From Zingiber officinale (lineage: Eukaryota > Streptophyta > Magnoliopsida > Zingiberales > Zingiberaceae): 64,000 nt of DNA. The DNA lies in contig NC_055996.1 in NCBI RefSeq assembly GCF_018446385.1, forward strand, positions 132,542,532-132,606,531, read 5' to 3'. The notes beneath the pieces are model-generated. The model ran no database searches. It saw nothing but the letters and a program-made list of their open reading frames with translations, and had not been told where the DNA came from. Position numbers and translations under genes: made by a program. Shown piece by piece: positions 23,501 through 36,491 of the stretch; the first letter of the stretch is position 1; each line of letters starts with the position of its first letter.

Positions 23501-24769
23501 TAAGGATCTAGCGTGCTAAATCGCATAAAGCACAGTGAAAAAATTACTAGATCCTTTCAAGAGATCCATGCGAAGGAGGAATAATAACATATACTAAGTT
23601 TTTAGGAGAAAAAGTTCTACCTTTGAAGCATGAACACGATCTTTCGACAACAAGGATCTCAACACGATTACGTGTCCGTGCCTCTTCTGGTATCTACACG
23701 AAAACAAGAAAATGGAGAAGACCAATACTTAAGGTTGTGCTAGCAACCCTCTAGTAAGTTTCGGCCAAAGAAAGAGGAGAGAAGAAGAAAAATGAATCCA
23801 CATTCAAAAATGAGAGAAAAAATGTTTTTGTACTTCATCTAATGAAAATACTTAATGAGCATTAACACCTCATTAAAGTCATTTTTCAAATACTTCATTT
23901 TTTAATTCAATTTTAAAAATTGAATGAATAATCAATTTCGAAATTAAATCTTTTAGTGTTTCATTAATCTCTATTAATCATTTTAGTGAATGAATTCATT
24001 TGAATCTAACTAAGTCTAATTCGGATTAGATTGAATCCATATAGTTTGATTCACTTGAGTCTAACTCAATGAGCCTGAACTAGACATGTCAGCCATCTCA
24101 TAATTGACTCTTAATTGACTCTTAGAGCTAATATTAACATTTTTTTTACTTAGGGAAACTGAGTTAAAATGCATAGCAGAATGCCCTTTTTCACAGTTGC
24201 AAAAGCATCACACTGTAGAGAGCCATTGTTGGGAAATAGATAAACTTGTTTTGTTTTTTTTAATTGAGTTCTTCAAGTGACTGCCAGCAGCTGACGAGCA
24301 TAATGGGTTTCCAAAAACTCCATCAATGAGACATGACAGTAAATTGGAGTCAGCAACCCTATTAGTGATTGGCAATTGTCATTTGTGATTTTCATGCCCA
24401 TTTTTTTATATTTCAACTGCTCTCTGTCTAGATACAAAGTGATTGGCTTGTCTGAATCAATTTTTCTATATTCACGATGCAGAGGTTGCCCTTCACAGCG
24501 CTATTCATCGGTAGCATGGTGGGTACAATCTATGTTTCCATGGTGCTTCATAGCTACATTCTGTCAGTCCTCTTCTCTGTGATTCAGGTATGTAATTTCA
24601 TTGTTGCAAACTGCTAATTCTGTCGTTCCCTTCTGATCTGTGCTTTCATCATTATCAGGTTCTTGCACTCACATATTACTCAATATCCTATTTCCCTGGA
24701 GGATCTACTGGTTTGAAGTTTCTGTCTTCAACTTTAACATCCTCCCTTCTTAAATGCTTTGGAAGATGA
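14525..24769 (+). CDS. SFT2: SFT2-like Golgi vesicle transport protein, four exons
   Basis: Exons: 14525-14730, 15954-16221, 24483-24587, 24659-24769, all with GT-AG introns and consistent phase, giving 229 residues. SFT2/Got1-type proteins are small four-span membrane proteins that help vesicles fuse at the Golgi (endosome-to-Golgi traffic in yeast). Visible features are an N-terminal cytosolic part with [10 protein letters not shown] and [10 protein letters not shown], then [17 protein letters not shown] across the exon 1-2 junction, and four hydrophobic segments at about residues 95-116, 126-144, 163-180 and 182-205. The stretch [13 protein letters not shown] lies between spans 1 and 2, and the C-terminus reads LLKCFGR. 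It resembles the longer plant SFT2 proteins. Intron 2 is 8.3 kb because a copia element sits in it on the opposite strand. The reading frame is intact. Exon 1 and part of intron 1 are duplicated at 4155-6345. Confidence 0.93.
15566..15657. repeat. Tandem duplication in SFT2 intron 1
   Basis: Two near-identical units of about 45-50 bp, each holding ggaaaaggcttcctagaaat followed by tattatttattatattggctaag-type sequence. A simple local duplication just beyond the edge of the segmental duplication, with no sign of function. Confidence 0.8.
16285..16927 (-). repeat. 3' LTR of the intronic copia element
   Basis: 643 bp. Starts tgtaaggatctagcgcgcta on plus and ends gctaatactaaca. A purine-rich tract on the minus strand (agtggaagat) lies directly outside at 16928, in the right place for the polypurine tract. 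Pairs with 23499-24139. Confidence 0.9.
16928..17930 (-). other. Copia region between RNase H and 3' LTR
   Basis: About 1 kb with no coding features, lying between the RNase H end and the 3' LTR of the copia element. It is flanked on its other side (17945-18015) by a second copy of the LTR-edge plus polypurine-tract sequence, described in the findings. Confidence 0.6.
17945..18015 (-). repeat. Second LTR-edge and polypurine-like segment inside the copia element
   Basis: The plus-strand words tctcataattggctttcagg, gctgatactaacaatttcca and acaagtgtcaatcactaaaa parallel the sequence spanning the true inner edge of the 3' LTR at about 16897-16965, in the same order. It lies immediately outside the RNase H end. 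Confidence 0.7.
22203..22398 (+). mobile_element. tRNA-derived SINE within the copia element
   Basis: A 196 bp insert flanked by 17 bp direct repeats (22186-22202 and 22399-22415, containing gagttagatttggcta). The head resembles a tRNA gene, with an A-box-like gtagcacagatgg and a B box ggggtcgatcccc at 22258-22270. It ends in a short T run, as in several plant SINE families. Its middle part (acctgcatttacctccctcc) is similar to the SINE at 39471-39675 (acctgtgatttacctcctcc). Confidence 0.85.
22985..23005. repeat. Short (ca)n microsatellite
   Basis: A run of about eight CA units in the leader region of the copia element. Confidence 0.8.
23499..24139 (-). repeat. 5' LTR of the intronic copia element
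   Basis: 641 bp, starting tgtaaggatctagcgtgc on plus and ending gctaatattaaca, paired with 16285-16927. Just outside it at 23498 and leftward, the minus strand reads gtggtgtcaaagtcac, resembling the initiator-methionine-tRNA primer site of copia elements. Confidence 0.9.
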
Positions 24770-25142
24770 CGTCGATATGTAAACTCAGTCCTGTTTCTAA
24801 GCTTGTTACATCTAGCCGTGTTTTTCGTACTTTAGTCACTTTGAGAAGGGTTCCAGTAACTAAGCCGATATTTGTAGAATATCCATATATTGTGGGTGCC
24901 TCTGTGTTTACTTCTCCAAACAAAATAATGAAACCTCGTTATCAGAATGGAAAAATATGATTTCGGTTTTGAACTCAGTACTGACTTACGTCTGTAATCT
25001 TGAAACAGACATTTTGATGGTCGATGGATTAATACATGAGAAATTTAAATGTAATGTGGATATTAGATTGATGACAGAGATCAGTAATGTAATTTCTTTA
25101 GAAAAGAATGTGTCTCAATTTGTAGTGTATTTTCCCTTATTT
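24770..25142. other. 3' flank of SFT2
   Basis: Probable SFT2 3' UTR and downstream sequence. No further gene is seen, and the short open frames at 24754-25145 have no recognisable features. Confidence 0.5.
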
Positions 25143-25693
25143 TGAAAAAAAAGATAAAAATTAAAAGAGCTCTCTATATTTAATGAATCGTTAAATGGGC
25201 TTTTCATGTCTTATTATTATGAGAATATATTTATTATGTAGTTGCTCAAAATATAATAATATCTAATGTTTGTTTTATTAAAATTATTATATATAAAATA
25301 TTATTGTAATAAAATATTTTTATTAATTTATTAAAATTATTTAAAAGTTATTAAAATTGTTTTAATTTAATTAAAATCATTTAAATTTTTTTGTAATAGC
25401 TACATTGTATTGGTTATTACAATAATGCAATAGCTAGTATTAATTATTACAATAATGTAATAGCTATTTAGGTAGTTTTATATAATTGTACCAAAGTTAG
25501 ATAGTCGTTATAGTCGTTTTACATATCGATTATGTTTAAAATGAAATATTATATTTTACAGTATAGAATAATTATTATTATAATATTAAAATAAATATAT
25601 CTTCCACATAAAATATATAATGAAGCATTCTTTTCACGATTTATTAAACGTGGAGAGTTCTTTTTAATTTTGCTATAAAAAAAACTTTTAATG
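25143..25693. mobile_element. MITE-like AT-rich inverted-repeat element
   Basis: About 550 bp, very AT-rich. The left end (aaaattaaaagagctctc, then tatttaatgaatcgttaaa) matches the reverse complement of the right end (aaaattaaaaagaactctcc, then gtttaataaatcgtgaaa). There is no coding capacity. Target duplication and superfamily are not resolved. Confidence 0.55.
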
Positions 25694-26049
25694 ATAAAGA
25701 GTCTAGGCTGTTTTTATATTTCTAGGGTCGGCGCCGACGACAGGCAGGATGGGTAGGAAATGACCCCACATTGCAAACCGATACATGCGTCGACAGCATG
25801 CGGGTCCCGCTCGTGCGGGTTGGCCAATGGCAAACAAGGTGGGTCTTAACTTAAAAGTTCCCACGGGATAAGAATTGCTCCGAGCTGGGGTGGGTGTCTA
25901 CGACTCCTTTTCTTCTCTTCCAAGTTCTCCCTCTTTCCCAGCTTCGATCTCGTCGTCTCTGCTCCTTGATTCCTTGCAATCGGTTGAGTTTATCTTTTAG
26001 GATTTGATCGAGGAGGAGGTGGGATTGGCCGGTGCTAGATTCGAGGAGG
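25694..26049 (+). promoter_or_regulatory. Promoter and 5' UTR region of RAB2
   Basis: GC content rises near 25730 (ggcgccgacgacaggcagga). A CT-rich stretch at about 25900-25990, typical of plant 5' UTRs, precedes the RAB2 start codon. No clear TATA box is seen. The antisense open frame here is a by-product of the CT-rich composition. Confidence 0.5.
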
Positions 26050-28848
<2,799 letters not shown>

Positions 28849-29109
28849 TCTTTTCTGATCTGATGCCCCCCTGTTTTTTATTTGTTTAATCCAAGAAAAA
28901 TGCGTGAAATTGTGTAATCCTAATGTACATGAATAAGTATATCGTGTCGCCATTGTTGGATAATGGATAGATTTGTATGAAACTGACGCAAATGCTTTTT
29001 ATTAATCAAAATTTTGTTTCTTTTGACAAAAGAAACAAACAAATTTGACGTCGATGTCCATATTATTATATTTATGACACAAATTTGACGTTTCCGGTCT
29101 AACTTATTC
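28849..29109. other. Convergent 3' region between RAB2 and the J-protein gene
   Basis: Only 261 bp separate the two stop codons, so the 3' UTRs of the two convergent genes probably abut or overlap. AT-rich words usable as poly(A) signals occur on both strands, such as aatgtacatgaataagtat near 28921. Confidence 0.6.
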
Positions 29110-29538
29110 CTACCAGCACTGATCCGTCTCCCACCTTCCGAACCGGGGACTGAGCCGGTCGGAGTCCGACCGACCGAGTCTGCCGGGCGGCAATTTCCAC
29201 CGCTTCTGGGACAGGGACCAGTCGTAGCGCGCCCGGGCCGCCGGGTCCGCCAGCATCTCGTACGCGCGGCGGATCTCGATGAAGTCCGCCGCCCCGCTGC
29301 CGCCTCCCTGCGGCAACGCGTCAGGGTGGAGCCGCTTGGCCATGGACCGATACGCCACCTTGATCTCCCGCGTCGTCGCCGTCTCCGCCACCTGCAGCAC
29401 CTGGTACAGGCTCTTCGGCGCCGCTCTGCCACTCCCGACCGCCATAGCCACCGCCGCCATCGCCCGCGGTCGTGTGGAAACCGCAGGCTGTGCAGAAAGG
29501 GAAGATGACCCGGCGAATGTGGGCATTACAGACGACAT
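29110..29538 (-). CDS. Small J-domain protein, chloroplast DnaJ 11 type
   Basis: Single-exon gene for 142 residues. The J domain spans about residues 42-107 (SLYQVLQVAETATTREIKVA onward) with the invariant HPD in KRLHPDALP, followed by FIEIRRAYEMLADPAARARY. The N-terminal 40 residues are rich in S, A and R with few acids, consistent with a plastid transit peptide. The C-terminus ends GRWETDQCW, a tail typical of plant 'DnaJ 11, chloroplastic' proteins. J proteins stimulate the ATPase of Hsp70 partners through HPD. The start is the only good ATG (at 29538). GC-rich coding and intronless form fit this family in monocots. Confidence 0.93.
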   Translation of the reverse strand: MSSVMPTFAGSSSLSAQPAVSTRPRAMAAVAMAVGSGRAAPKSLYQVLQVAETATTREIKVAYRSMAKRLHPDALPQGGGSGAADFIEIRRAYEMLADPAARARYDWSLSQKRWKLPPGRLGRSDSDRLSPRFGRWETDQCW

Positions 29539-29614
29539 GGACGTCAGAGAATACTGCGAGTGGAATCGGCTCTTCTGTTACAATTTTTTTTTCTTAAAGA
29601 AATAAACAGAATCT

Positions 29615-29624
29615 CTTATATATA
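29615..29624 (-). promoter_or_regulatory. TATA box of the J-protein gene
   Basis: The minus strand reads tatatataag, about 77 bp upstream of the start codon, leaving room for a short 5' UTR. A good plant TATA match at a normal distance. Confidence 0.65.
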
Positions 29625-29639
29625 CTTGTAAGGTCGTCT

Positions 29640-30469
29640 GATGAGTGCGACGGACGGCAGAGACTCCACGGAGGAAGGCTTTGTCTTTCTTGGATAAAAC
29701 CAAGTGCGGCCCATCTCAAAGATCCGGTGCTACGTCACATTTCTTTTTTTGGAAAAAAACAGAAGAAAAAACTGAAGGAGCGCACATCGATTGGGACTAA
29801 ATTCCGCCGGGCAGCTGTTTCACGCGAATTAGATGCCATTTCCGTACAAGCAGGTTTAGATTGCGTGTCGCCGCACACTCATTTAAATTATTATCACCGT
29901 TTAATTATTTTTAAAAAATTGTATTAATGAGTTATCCATAGTAGATCATCATATATGGAAGTAGAGATTAAATTCTTCATAATTTCTTAGAGAATAAAAT
30001 CTTTTATTATCACGATTTATTAAAAAATATTTGGGATGAACAAATCAGTTTTTTACCACTGGATTATCATTAATAAAAATTTATCAAAATGAGTATTCAT
30101 CTTATCTGAAAAGTTAGGAAGATAGTTAGCTGACTCATTTTGTTGTTGATAAAATAAAGACTTCAAGATATCCTTGAATGAAGACTCTCATTTATGATAT
30201 CACCGTTTATGTTTATACACGAATTACGAAGTATTTTTTTTTATCCTGACATTTTTTTTTTAAAATGAGCTTGTAAATCTATATGATTTAATAGGATGAA
30301 AGTTTCGAAAATATAATTTACCTATAATATATGATTTAATAGGATGAAAGTTTCGAAAATATAATTTACCTACAAAAATCCTCTGTCATCAATTGCACAA
30401 AAGGTCAATAAAGTATAATAATTTATTAGGCCATGAGACCCACAATATACTATTTTGACCAAACGATCG
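29640..30469. other. Intergenic region upstream of the J-protein gene
   Basis: AT-rich with no gene recognised. It contains a direct duplication of about 48 bp at 30281-30376 (unit opens atatgatttaataggatgaa). The target site of the Tat element (gatcg) lies at its right edge, 30465-30469. Confidence 0.6.
30281..30376. repeat. 48 bp tandem duplication
   Basis: Two near-identical units beginning at 30281 and 30329, each containing ggatgaaagtttcgaaaata and taatttacct. Confidence 0.85.
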
Positions 30470-31161
30470 TGATGCGGCGATAAGAAGAGTCTACTTGGCA
30501 CAAGTTAATTGTCACGTTGAATAAAAGTCAAAGAGGTCACCGTGTAAGAGTAAGCAAGGTACAATCAGTGTGGGTGCCTCGACCGATCAGAGGAATTACT
30601 GACGGTCGGTCAGACGGTCGGTAGCCGATACTCTAATTAATCGACCCACCGAATGGGCCTGGAGCCCGTGCCAAATAGGCTTGTAATACGGGCAGATCGA
30701 GGCGGCTGATCAGCTCCGAGTACGACATTGACATTGTACTTATAAATGGACCATCTGATTGGCGCAAGGAATAACACTATGCAGGAGGGAAAGACAATTA
30801 ATAAGGGAAAGATAAAGTAAAGGGGAACACGACATCCGTTAATAAATGTGTAGAAGATAAGACAAAGATGCCTTCGGTTTGTCATTAAACCAAACCATTA
30901 AATAAGGAAAGACGAAAGATCAATCAGAAAGGTATAAAAAGGGTCTACATGTATGAGGAACAGGGCAAGAAAAAGAATTCTGAGTTCTACGATTCTATAC
31001 TTTCTTACTCTCTTCCCCTGTTCTAACTTGAGCATCGGAGGGGCAATGTCAGGGACCCCTTCCCTGATCTTGGTTTTGTTTTGCAGGATCATCGAAGTCT
31101 TCTTCCTGTCAGTGGTCACCCCATTTCTGACTTTCCAGCTTCCTTCATTCGGACATAATCA
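30470..31161 (+). repeat. 5' LTR of the Tat element
   Basis: 692 bp, starting tgatgcggcgataagaagag and ending ggacataatca. It has a TATA-like run (ggtataaaaagggtctaca, about 30930). Pairs with 61345-61993. Confidence 0.9.
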
Positions 31162-31169
31162 ATTTAGAG

Positions 31170-31195
31170 TCGTATGTGGGAGCGTTGCCGGTATC
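31170..31195 (+). other. Primer-binding-site area of the Tat element
   Basis: Just inside the 5' LTR the sequence tgggagcgttgccggtatcc resembles the tggcgccgttgccgg-type leader common in Tat and Athila elements. Position and similarity only. Confidence 0.4.
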
Positions 31196-31559
31196 CGAAT
31201 AAGAAAATGGAAGATGCTGGACGACTCACAATAGTGACACTGACACAAAAGGAACTCGATGCACCAATACAAACTCGAGCTACGAAAATATTGAAGCAAC
31301 AGCAACAGGTGATGGTCGATCGACCAATGCATGAGCCTACCGCCTCTGCAGCAAGTCGACAAACTGAAAGAGAAAGAGAAGATCGAGCGGAATAGAAGAC
31401 CGATCAGCTCCTATGAGGACGCCCGCAATGCACCAATTCCCTTCAACTGAGTGCTGTCATGGGCTCCCCCAGTAGAAAGAGGCCCAACAGATAGAGACCA
31501 GAGATCCTCCTCGGATGAGGCACCCGTGCGGGATAAACGAAAGGGAAAAGTGCCTAGGG

Positions 31560-31790
31560 AAGATTACTCGCCCGAGCCGGTCAATCAATAATTTTCGGAG
31601 GGAATCCTAAGTGACCCCTTGCCGAAGCACTATACCCCGTTAACGATCGAAGACTATAATGGAACAACCGACCCTGATGACCACTTGGCCAAGTTTGACA
31701 ACGCGACCACCCTTCATCAGTATACGGACGGGGTGAAATGCAGAGTCTTCCTTACTACTCTGTCTCGATCGGCACAACTGTGGTTCAAAC
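31560..31790 (+). mobile_element. Tat gag, first part
   Basis: Encodes gag-like sequence with the stretches LPKHYTPLTIEDYNGTTDPD and DHLAKFDN, typical of plant gypsy gag (retrotransposon gag family). It is interrupted at 31790 by the 10.1 kb insertion, and its continuation resumes after 41910. Fossil. Confidence 0.8.
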
Positions 31791-32261
31791 TGTAACGCCC
31801 CTAGTTTTTTTTTCTACATACTCATACTTCCATAGCGGTTCTTGGTTCAAATAATTTTACATAAACGACTTGAAGAAAAATAAACATAACTAAATGCGGA
31901 ATTAATCTAGAAGACCTTCGGGTTGTACTGCCCTTGTTCTAAGCTGGCTCACTGGTCAATGTCTCCTATCTCATTCGTCTCATTGTCGGAAAAAAAAGAT
32001 ATAAACTGTGAGTCGAGAGACTCAACATGTTCAAAACAATATTATGTATTAGTTAGCGTCTATAATCTAGTGTACTAAGGGAAACCACATCAAAGGTAAC
32101 TTAGGACCTCTCTACTTACATACTATGAACATAAGCATAAGCAGTGACATAAGCATGACAACATAAAGGTAAGCATAGTAGATGAACTAAGGATAATGAT
32201 AGACTAGATCATAAGCATGTCCATAGGTATATGCATAAGCATAACATGAACATAATAATAA

Positions 32262-32345
32262 ACATTATCATAAACGTAGACCAAAACATAAACATAAACA
32301 TAAACATAAACATAAATATAACATAAACATAAACGTAAGCATAGG
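32262..32345. repeat. (ataaac)n microsatellite
   Basis: A run of six-base units, cataaacataaacataaac and variants, in the left part of the 10.1 kb insertion. Confidence 0.85.
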
Positions 32346-33227
32346 CATAAACATGAATATGACTTGAATATACTTGCATGCGTACTTATAAACATACTGT
32401 TGTGGTGGCCTAGTTGCACTTAGCAGTACCATGACATAAGTTGTTGATCAGACAATTACCCTAGCACTATTGGTAGGGGTCCGAACTTAGGACAGGAGTC
32501 CCCCTTTATTCTGGCGCGCTCACCGGGCTTAGGTCCCCGGATCATACCACCATCCTAGTGTTGGAACCCCAATGTTATTTTGATGTGATCAACCAAGTTA
32601 GGTTAGGTCTTGTGGTGTTTTAACTTTGTGTCTAAGTGTGCAGAAGCTTAGGAACACAAGAAGTCGAGTAAAAGACGCAGTTAGTGAGAATGACGGCATG
32701 GGAGAGAGCCGACGAGCTCGATGCGTCCGAGGGACAAGGTGCTATGGAAGAGTACGCCGGCGGAGGAGAAGGAAGCACGCAGCGTTTCCGAGGGACGAGA
32801 AGCCGGAGCAGAAGGTTGCTCGAGAAGGTCAAAATTGGGTTTGGGTGAGTCTTCTTTCGGTTGGCCGAAATCACCCAAGCGAGCAGAGCAAGAGAGAAAA
32901 ACTCGGACCGAGGCGAGCAACACCGGAGTAGAGGGCCCGGACTAGAAAAAGTCAACTATGTTGACTTTAGTTGTTCGGGCGTCTGGAGCGATTCCGAGCT
33001 CCCGAAACCCGACTTTTGACCAGATCATGTTTGACCATGATCCGTTGTAAAGGGGATAAAGTTTTATCCCCTTCCAGGTACCTGGAACCCTCCAGGCACC
33101 CCAACCAAAGCTATAAATACAACCTTGGTCTAGAAGCTTTTCAATTCAACAAACAATTTGATATTCAACACTTGTGCGCTTCTATTGTTTAGTTTAGCTT
33201 TCTTCTTTCTGTGCTTACACTGCAGTA

Positions 33228-34102
33228 TGTTGGTGCAGCGGAGACCGGCAAGAGGGAGGTGAATTGCTGAAAACAAAAACAAACTATACCCTCCTCGGAT
33301 TTCCAACTCAGTTAGTGCAATAGTTAACAAAATAATAAAACAGTAAAAGAAAGACACAGAAGAATTAACCTGGTTACAACCAAGGAGGTTGTTAATCCAG
33401 GGCAGTAAAAGCGCACTAAAAGAAACTCTCCTTTGCTGAAGGCGGAGAAGCCTTTTACACTTTCAAAAGCTCAGAACTATTGCTAGGAGCCACTACAGAT
33501 TGAATGCTTGAGTTGTTCTTTCATTCCTAGCTCCAGGGGCCTTTATATAGCTCCTGGAAAGTCTATCCCGAGGGTCCAAGGCGCCTCCAACAAGATTCAA
33601 GGCGCCTCCAGCTCGGTCAGTGGATAAAACTTTATCCACAGCGCAAACGGTCACTTTGACTGGTTGAAGGCGCCTTCAAGCTAGAGGCGCCTCCAGTCAG
33701 GTTGGAGGCGCCTCCAAGCTGGCAGCTCAGCCCCTTTGACTTCGTTTCCAGCTTGTTGCGACCTCCGATGCTCCGATCTTTTGGGTGATTGTGGCCAACC
33801 GAAATAGGGCTCACCCGAACCCAATGTCCGGCCTTCCTCGAGCAGCCTTCCGTCCCGGCTTAACGTCCCTCGAACGCCGCGCACGCTCTTCACGCCCATA
33901 GGAGTACTCTTCCGCAGCTCTCTCGTCCTTCGGACGCACTGAGCCCGTCGGCTCCCTTCCCGTGTCGTCCTTCTCGCTAGCTGCGTCTTCCGCTCGACTT
34001 CCTGTGCTCCTAAGCTCCTACACACTCAGACACAGGGATCAAATACAACGCAGGACCTAACCAACTTGGTTGATCACATCAAAACTACCACGGGGTCCAA
34101 CA
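33228..34102 (-). mobile_element. Solo LTR inside the 5' LTR of the copia element, inverted
   Basis: An 875 bp insert with TG…CA ends (tgttggtgcagcg…ggggtccaaca) and a perfect 5 bp target duplication cagta (33223-33227, 34103-34107). In reverse complement its start (tgttggaccccgtggtag, then gatgtgatcaaccaagtt) parallels the start of the LTR in which it sits, so it belongs to a related family. It contains repeated ggcgcctcca words at 33570-33720. Confidence 0.9.
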
Positions 34103-34446
34103 CAGTAAAAGAAGCTTCTTCGCTTGAAGGAGAATTTAGTGCGATCATCTTCCTTGGATTAACAACCTCTCCAGTTATAACCAAGTAAACTCTGGTGTCT
34201 CTTTTCTTTTAAATTCAATCTTTAATTATTTATGCAAGTGTTATTTTAAAAGTCCAAGAAGGGTATCTCTTGTATATTTGTGTAGGGTCATTCAACCCCT
34301 CCGACAGCCGACTACCAACGGTCTCCAACAAGTGGTATCATAGTCAAGACGCTTCAGGAGGACTAACTGTCGATCGAAGCAAAGACGATGACCGGACCAA
34401 GCATATACCTGCCAGAGTTCGAGAGGGAGTTCTCTAGCTGGAAAAA

Positions 34447-35200
34447 GTGAATGTAGGTATTTTTTTTAAAACTAATTTCGATTTATTTCTAATAATGGAA
34501 TTCGATTTTATAGCACCGGAAGGTAAGGAAAAATACCAATGGACGAAAAAAGAGCAGGCCGACTACGTGGCAAATGGAAAGGCAGAGTTTCATCTGCCGA
34601 GTGTCCTTCCGCCACAAGAAGTCAATCGGATCGACAACTACAACTCAGCAAAGGAGTTTTGGGAGAAGTTTCTTGAGCTACATGAAGGGACGTCCGAAGC
34701 CAAGCTCGCAAGACGTGACTTACTTCACAACCAGCTGACCAACCTACGGCTTGAAGAAGACGAAACAATTGTGCATCTTTACTCAAGGATTAAGGAGCTC
34801 ATCACCGGACTATCGAATCTCGGAGAAAAAGTAAGTAACCGAGATTCGCTAAGGTACACGTTAAATGCATTCCTTAGGAATACGAAATGGAATTCACTAA
34901 TAGATGTTTTTTTATATTTCTAAGGACTTAGAAACTATTACCTTAGAAGAATTATTTTCTACGTTTGAAGTACATGAATCGAGATGTACAGGTACAAAGG
35001 AGCCAAAGCACAACATCGCCCTCAAGGTAACGAGAGACGAACATGAGTCAGAATCTTCTCTCGACGACGAGGAAATGGTAATGATAGTAAGACACTTTAA
35101 ACAGTTGTTTAATTCAAGTAAAACGAACCATCCACAAGGTAGAAAGAAAAGGACGATCAGGTGATACCACTGCAACTAAAAAGGGCACGTCAAAGACAAC
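34447..35200 (+). mobile_element. Copia gag region of the reduced element
   Basis: Encodes a UBN2-type gag with the stretches NYNSAKEFWEKFLELHEGTS and LRLEEDETIVHLYSRIKEL, followed by a zinc-knuckle-like region near 35165-35215 (…GHVKDNCPKLRNK). Fossil gag of a copia element. The pol that should follow is absent. Confidence 0.85.
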
Positions 35201-36491
35201 TGCCCCAAGCTAAGGAACAAGGATAAGGACAAAGGAAAGAAGTCTGTCCAAACAAAAAGGCTCAAGACACTAAAAGTGACGTAGAACGATACGTCGTTCG
35301 AATCGGAAATCGAGGCCTTCTCCGGACTTGCATTAATGTCAAGTCATCAAGACGAGGACTACGATTCAAGCTCGTCTGAAATGAGCATTGAGAGCATCAA
35401 TGAAGGGGGAGCTACGTCGAAAGAAAGTATTAGTTCAGGGGAAGGCATGGATAACGAGATCGATAAGGTAAGTCAGGTGCGATCTCTTCCTCCCGATAAA
35501 CTATTTAAATTTGTTAAACTATTAACTAAAGATTGCTGCAAATTAGAAAAAAAGATTAAAAATTTAAAATCAATTCTAGCTAAATCCTATCCGTTAGAAG
35601 AGTTTGACAAAGTAAAATTAGAAAATGATAATTTGTAAAAAGAAATAAATAACTTAAAAAATCTTGCATGCTCATCTAATACAAGTTATAGAAAATTTAA
35701 CAGTCTAAATTGGTACTTTAGATATCACAAAGGATAAATTTGGAAAATCTTTGAGAAATACATTCCAAAGAAATTACTAGTTAACCCAGTCATAAGGAAT
35801 CTTTATTGGGTTCCAAAGTCTTACCTTAATTAAAAATTTTAGGACTTTTAGAGAGTTCATTAAATGTTTAATTTCTTTATGAGGCTTTGTCTAGATGTGG
35901 TTGATGATCCAATAACCAAGAAGGCCTAGTGCCTCGCCACAGACTGGAAGCCAAAATATTGAAATAAGATGTTTAATTGACTAACTGATAAAACATTAAA
36001 CTGGGATTAGTTAATGCTTAAAAAAAATTCTTAGTTGGAAATGTCTCAAAAATATTTTGTAAAATGTCAAACTTAGATATTGTTTTTACTTAGAAATTTT
36101 TTTCTTAACTTGATTTTTTTTTAATTTCTCAAAAATATTTTTTGCAAAAACTTAGCAAAATTTTTTTTTGATTTAAATAGTTAGTCAAAAATATTTTTTT
36201 TTCTACTTGAAATCTTTTACTTAGAAATTTTTACAAAATTTTTAGTATTATCAAAATTTTCAGTATTATCAAAATTTTCAAAGTTTTCAAAATTTGATAG
36301 AGCTACCCTTAGATTTTTCTTGGTACCCCATTTTTATGTGATCAAAGGAGGAGAAAGAAAAGTTTAAGTCTAGGGGGAGGTAGATTCAATTTTTTTTTTA
36401 TTTTTGCACTTTATTGCAAGATATGTTATTTTAACTTTATGTCTCTTTACCCTATCTTAACTTGGTTTGCTCACATCAAAAAGGGGGAGAT
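35201..36491 (+). mobile_element. Internal region of the reduced copia element
   Basis: Holds a highly charged, coiled-coil-like gag-related frame at 35336-35640, then AT-rich sequence with no pol. At 35880-35990 a segment (aaggcctagtgcctcgcca, ctggaagcc) matches 59600-59690 in the solo LTR at 57317-59929, showing shared ancestry or exchange between LTR families. It ends with the polypurine tract at about 36478-36490. Confidence 0.7.

Larger units (their letters stand above)
16285..24139 (-). mobile_element. Ty1/copia element inside SFT2 intron 2
   Basis: A 7.86 kb LTR retrotransposon, antisense to SFT2, with both LTRs (16285-16927 and 23499-24139) and TTTTT on both sides as target duplication. 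The ends are TG…CA. On the minus strand it runs gag (about 21960-21390), a CCHC zinc knuckle ([14 protein letters not shown], about 21262-21210), integrase (about 20900-19600), reverse transcriptase (about 19600-18430) and RNase H (about 18409-18020), the copia order. The two LTRs differ at roughly one site in eight by eye, suggesting an insertion several million years old. The coding region is broken in many places. A SINE lies inside it at 22203-22398. Confidence 0.93.
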
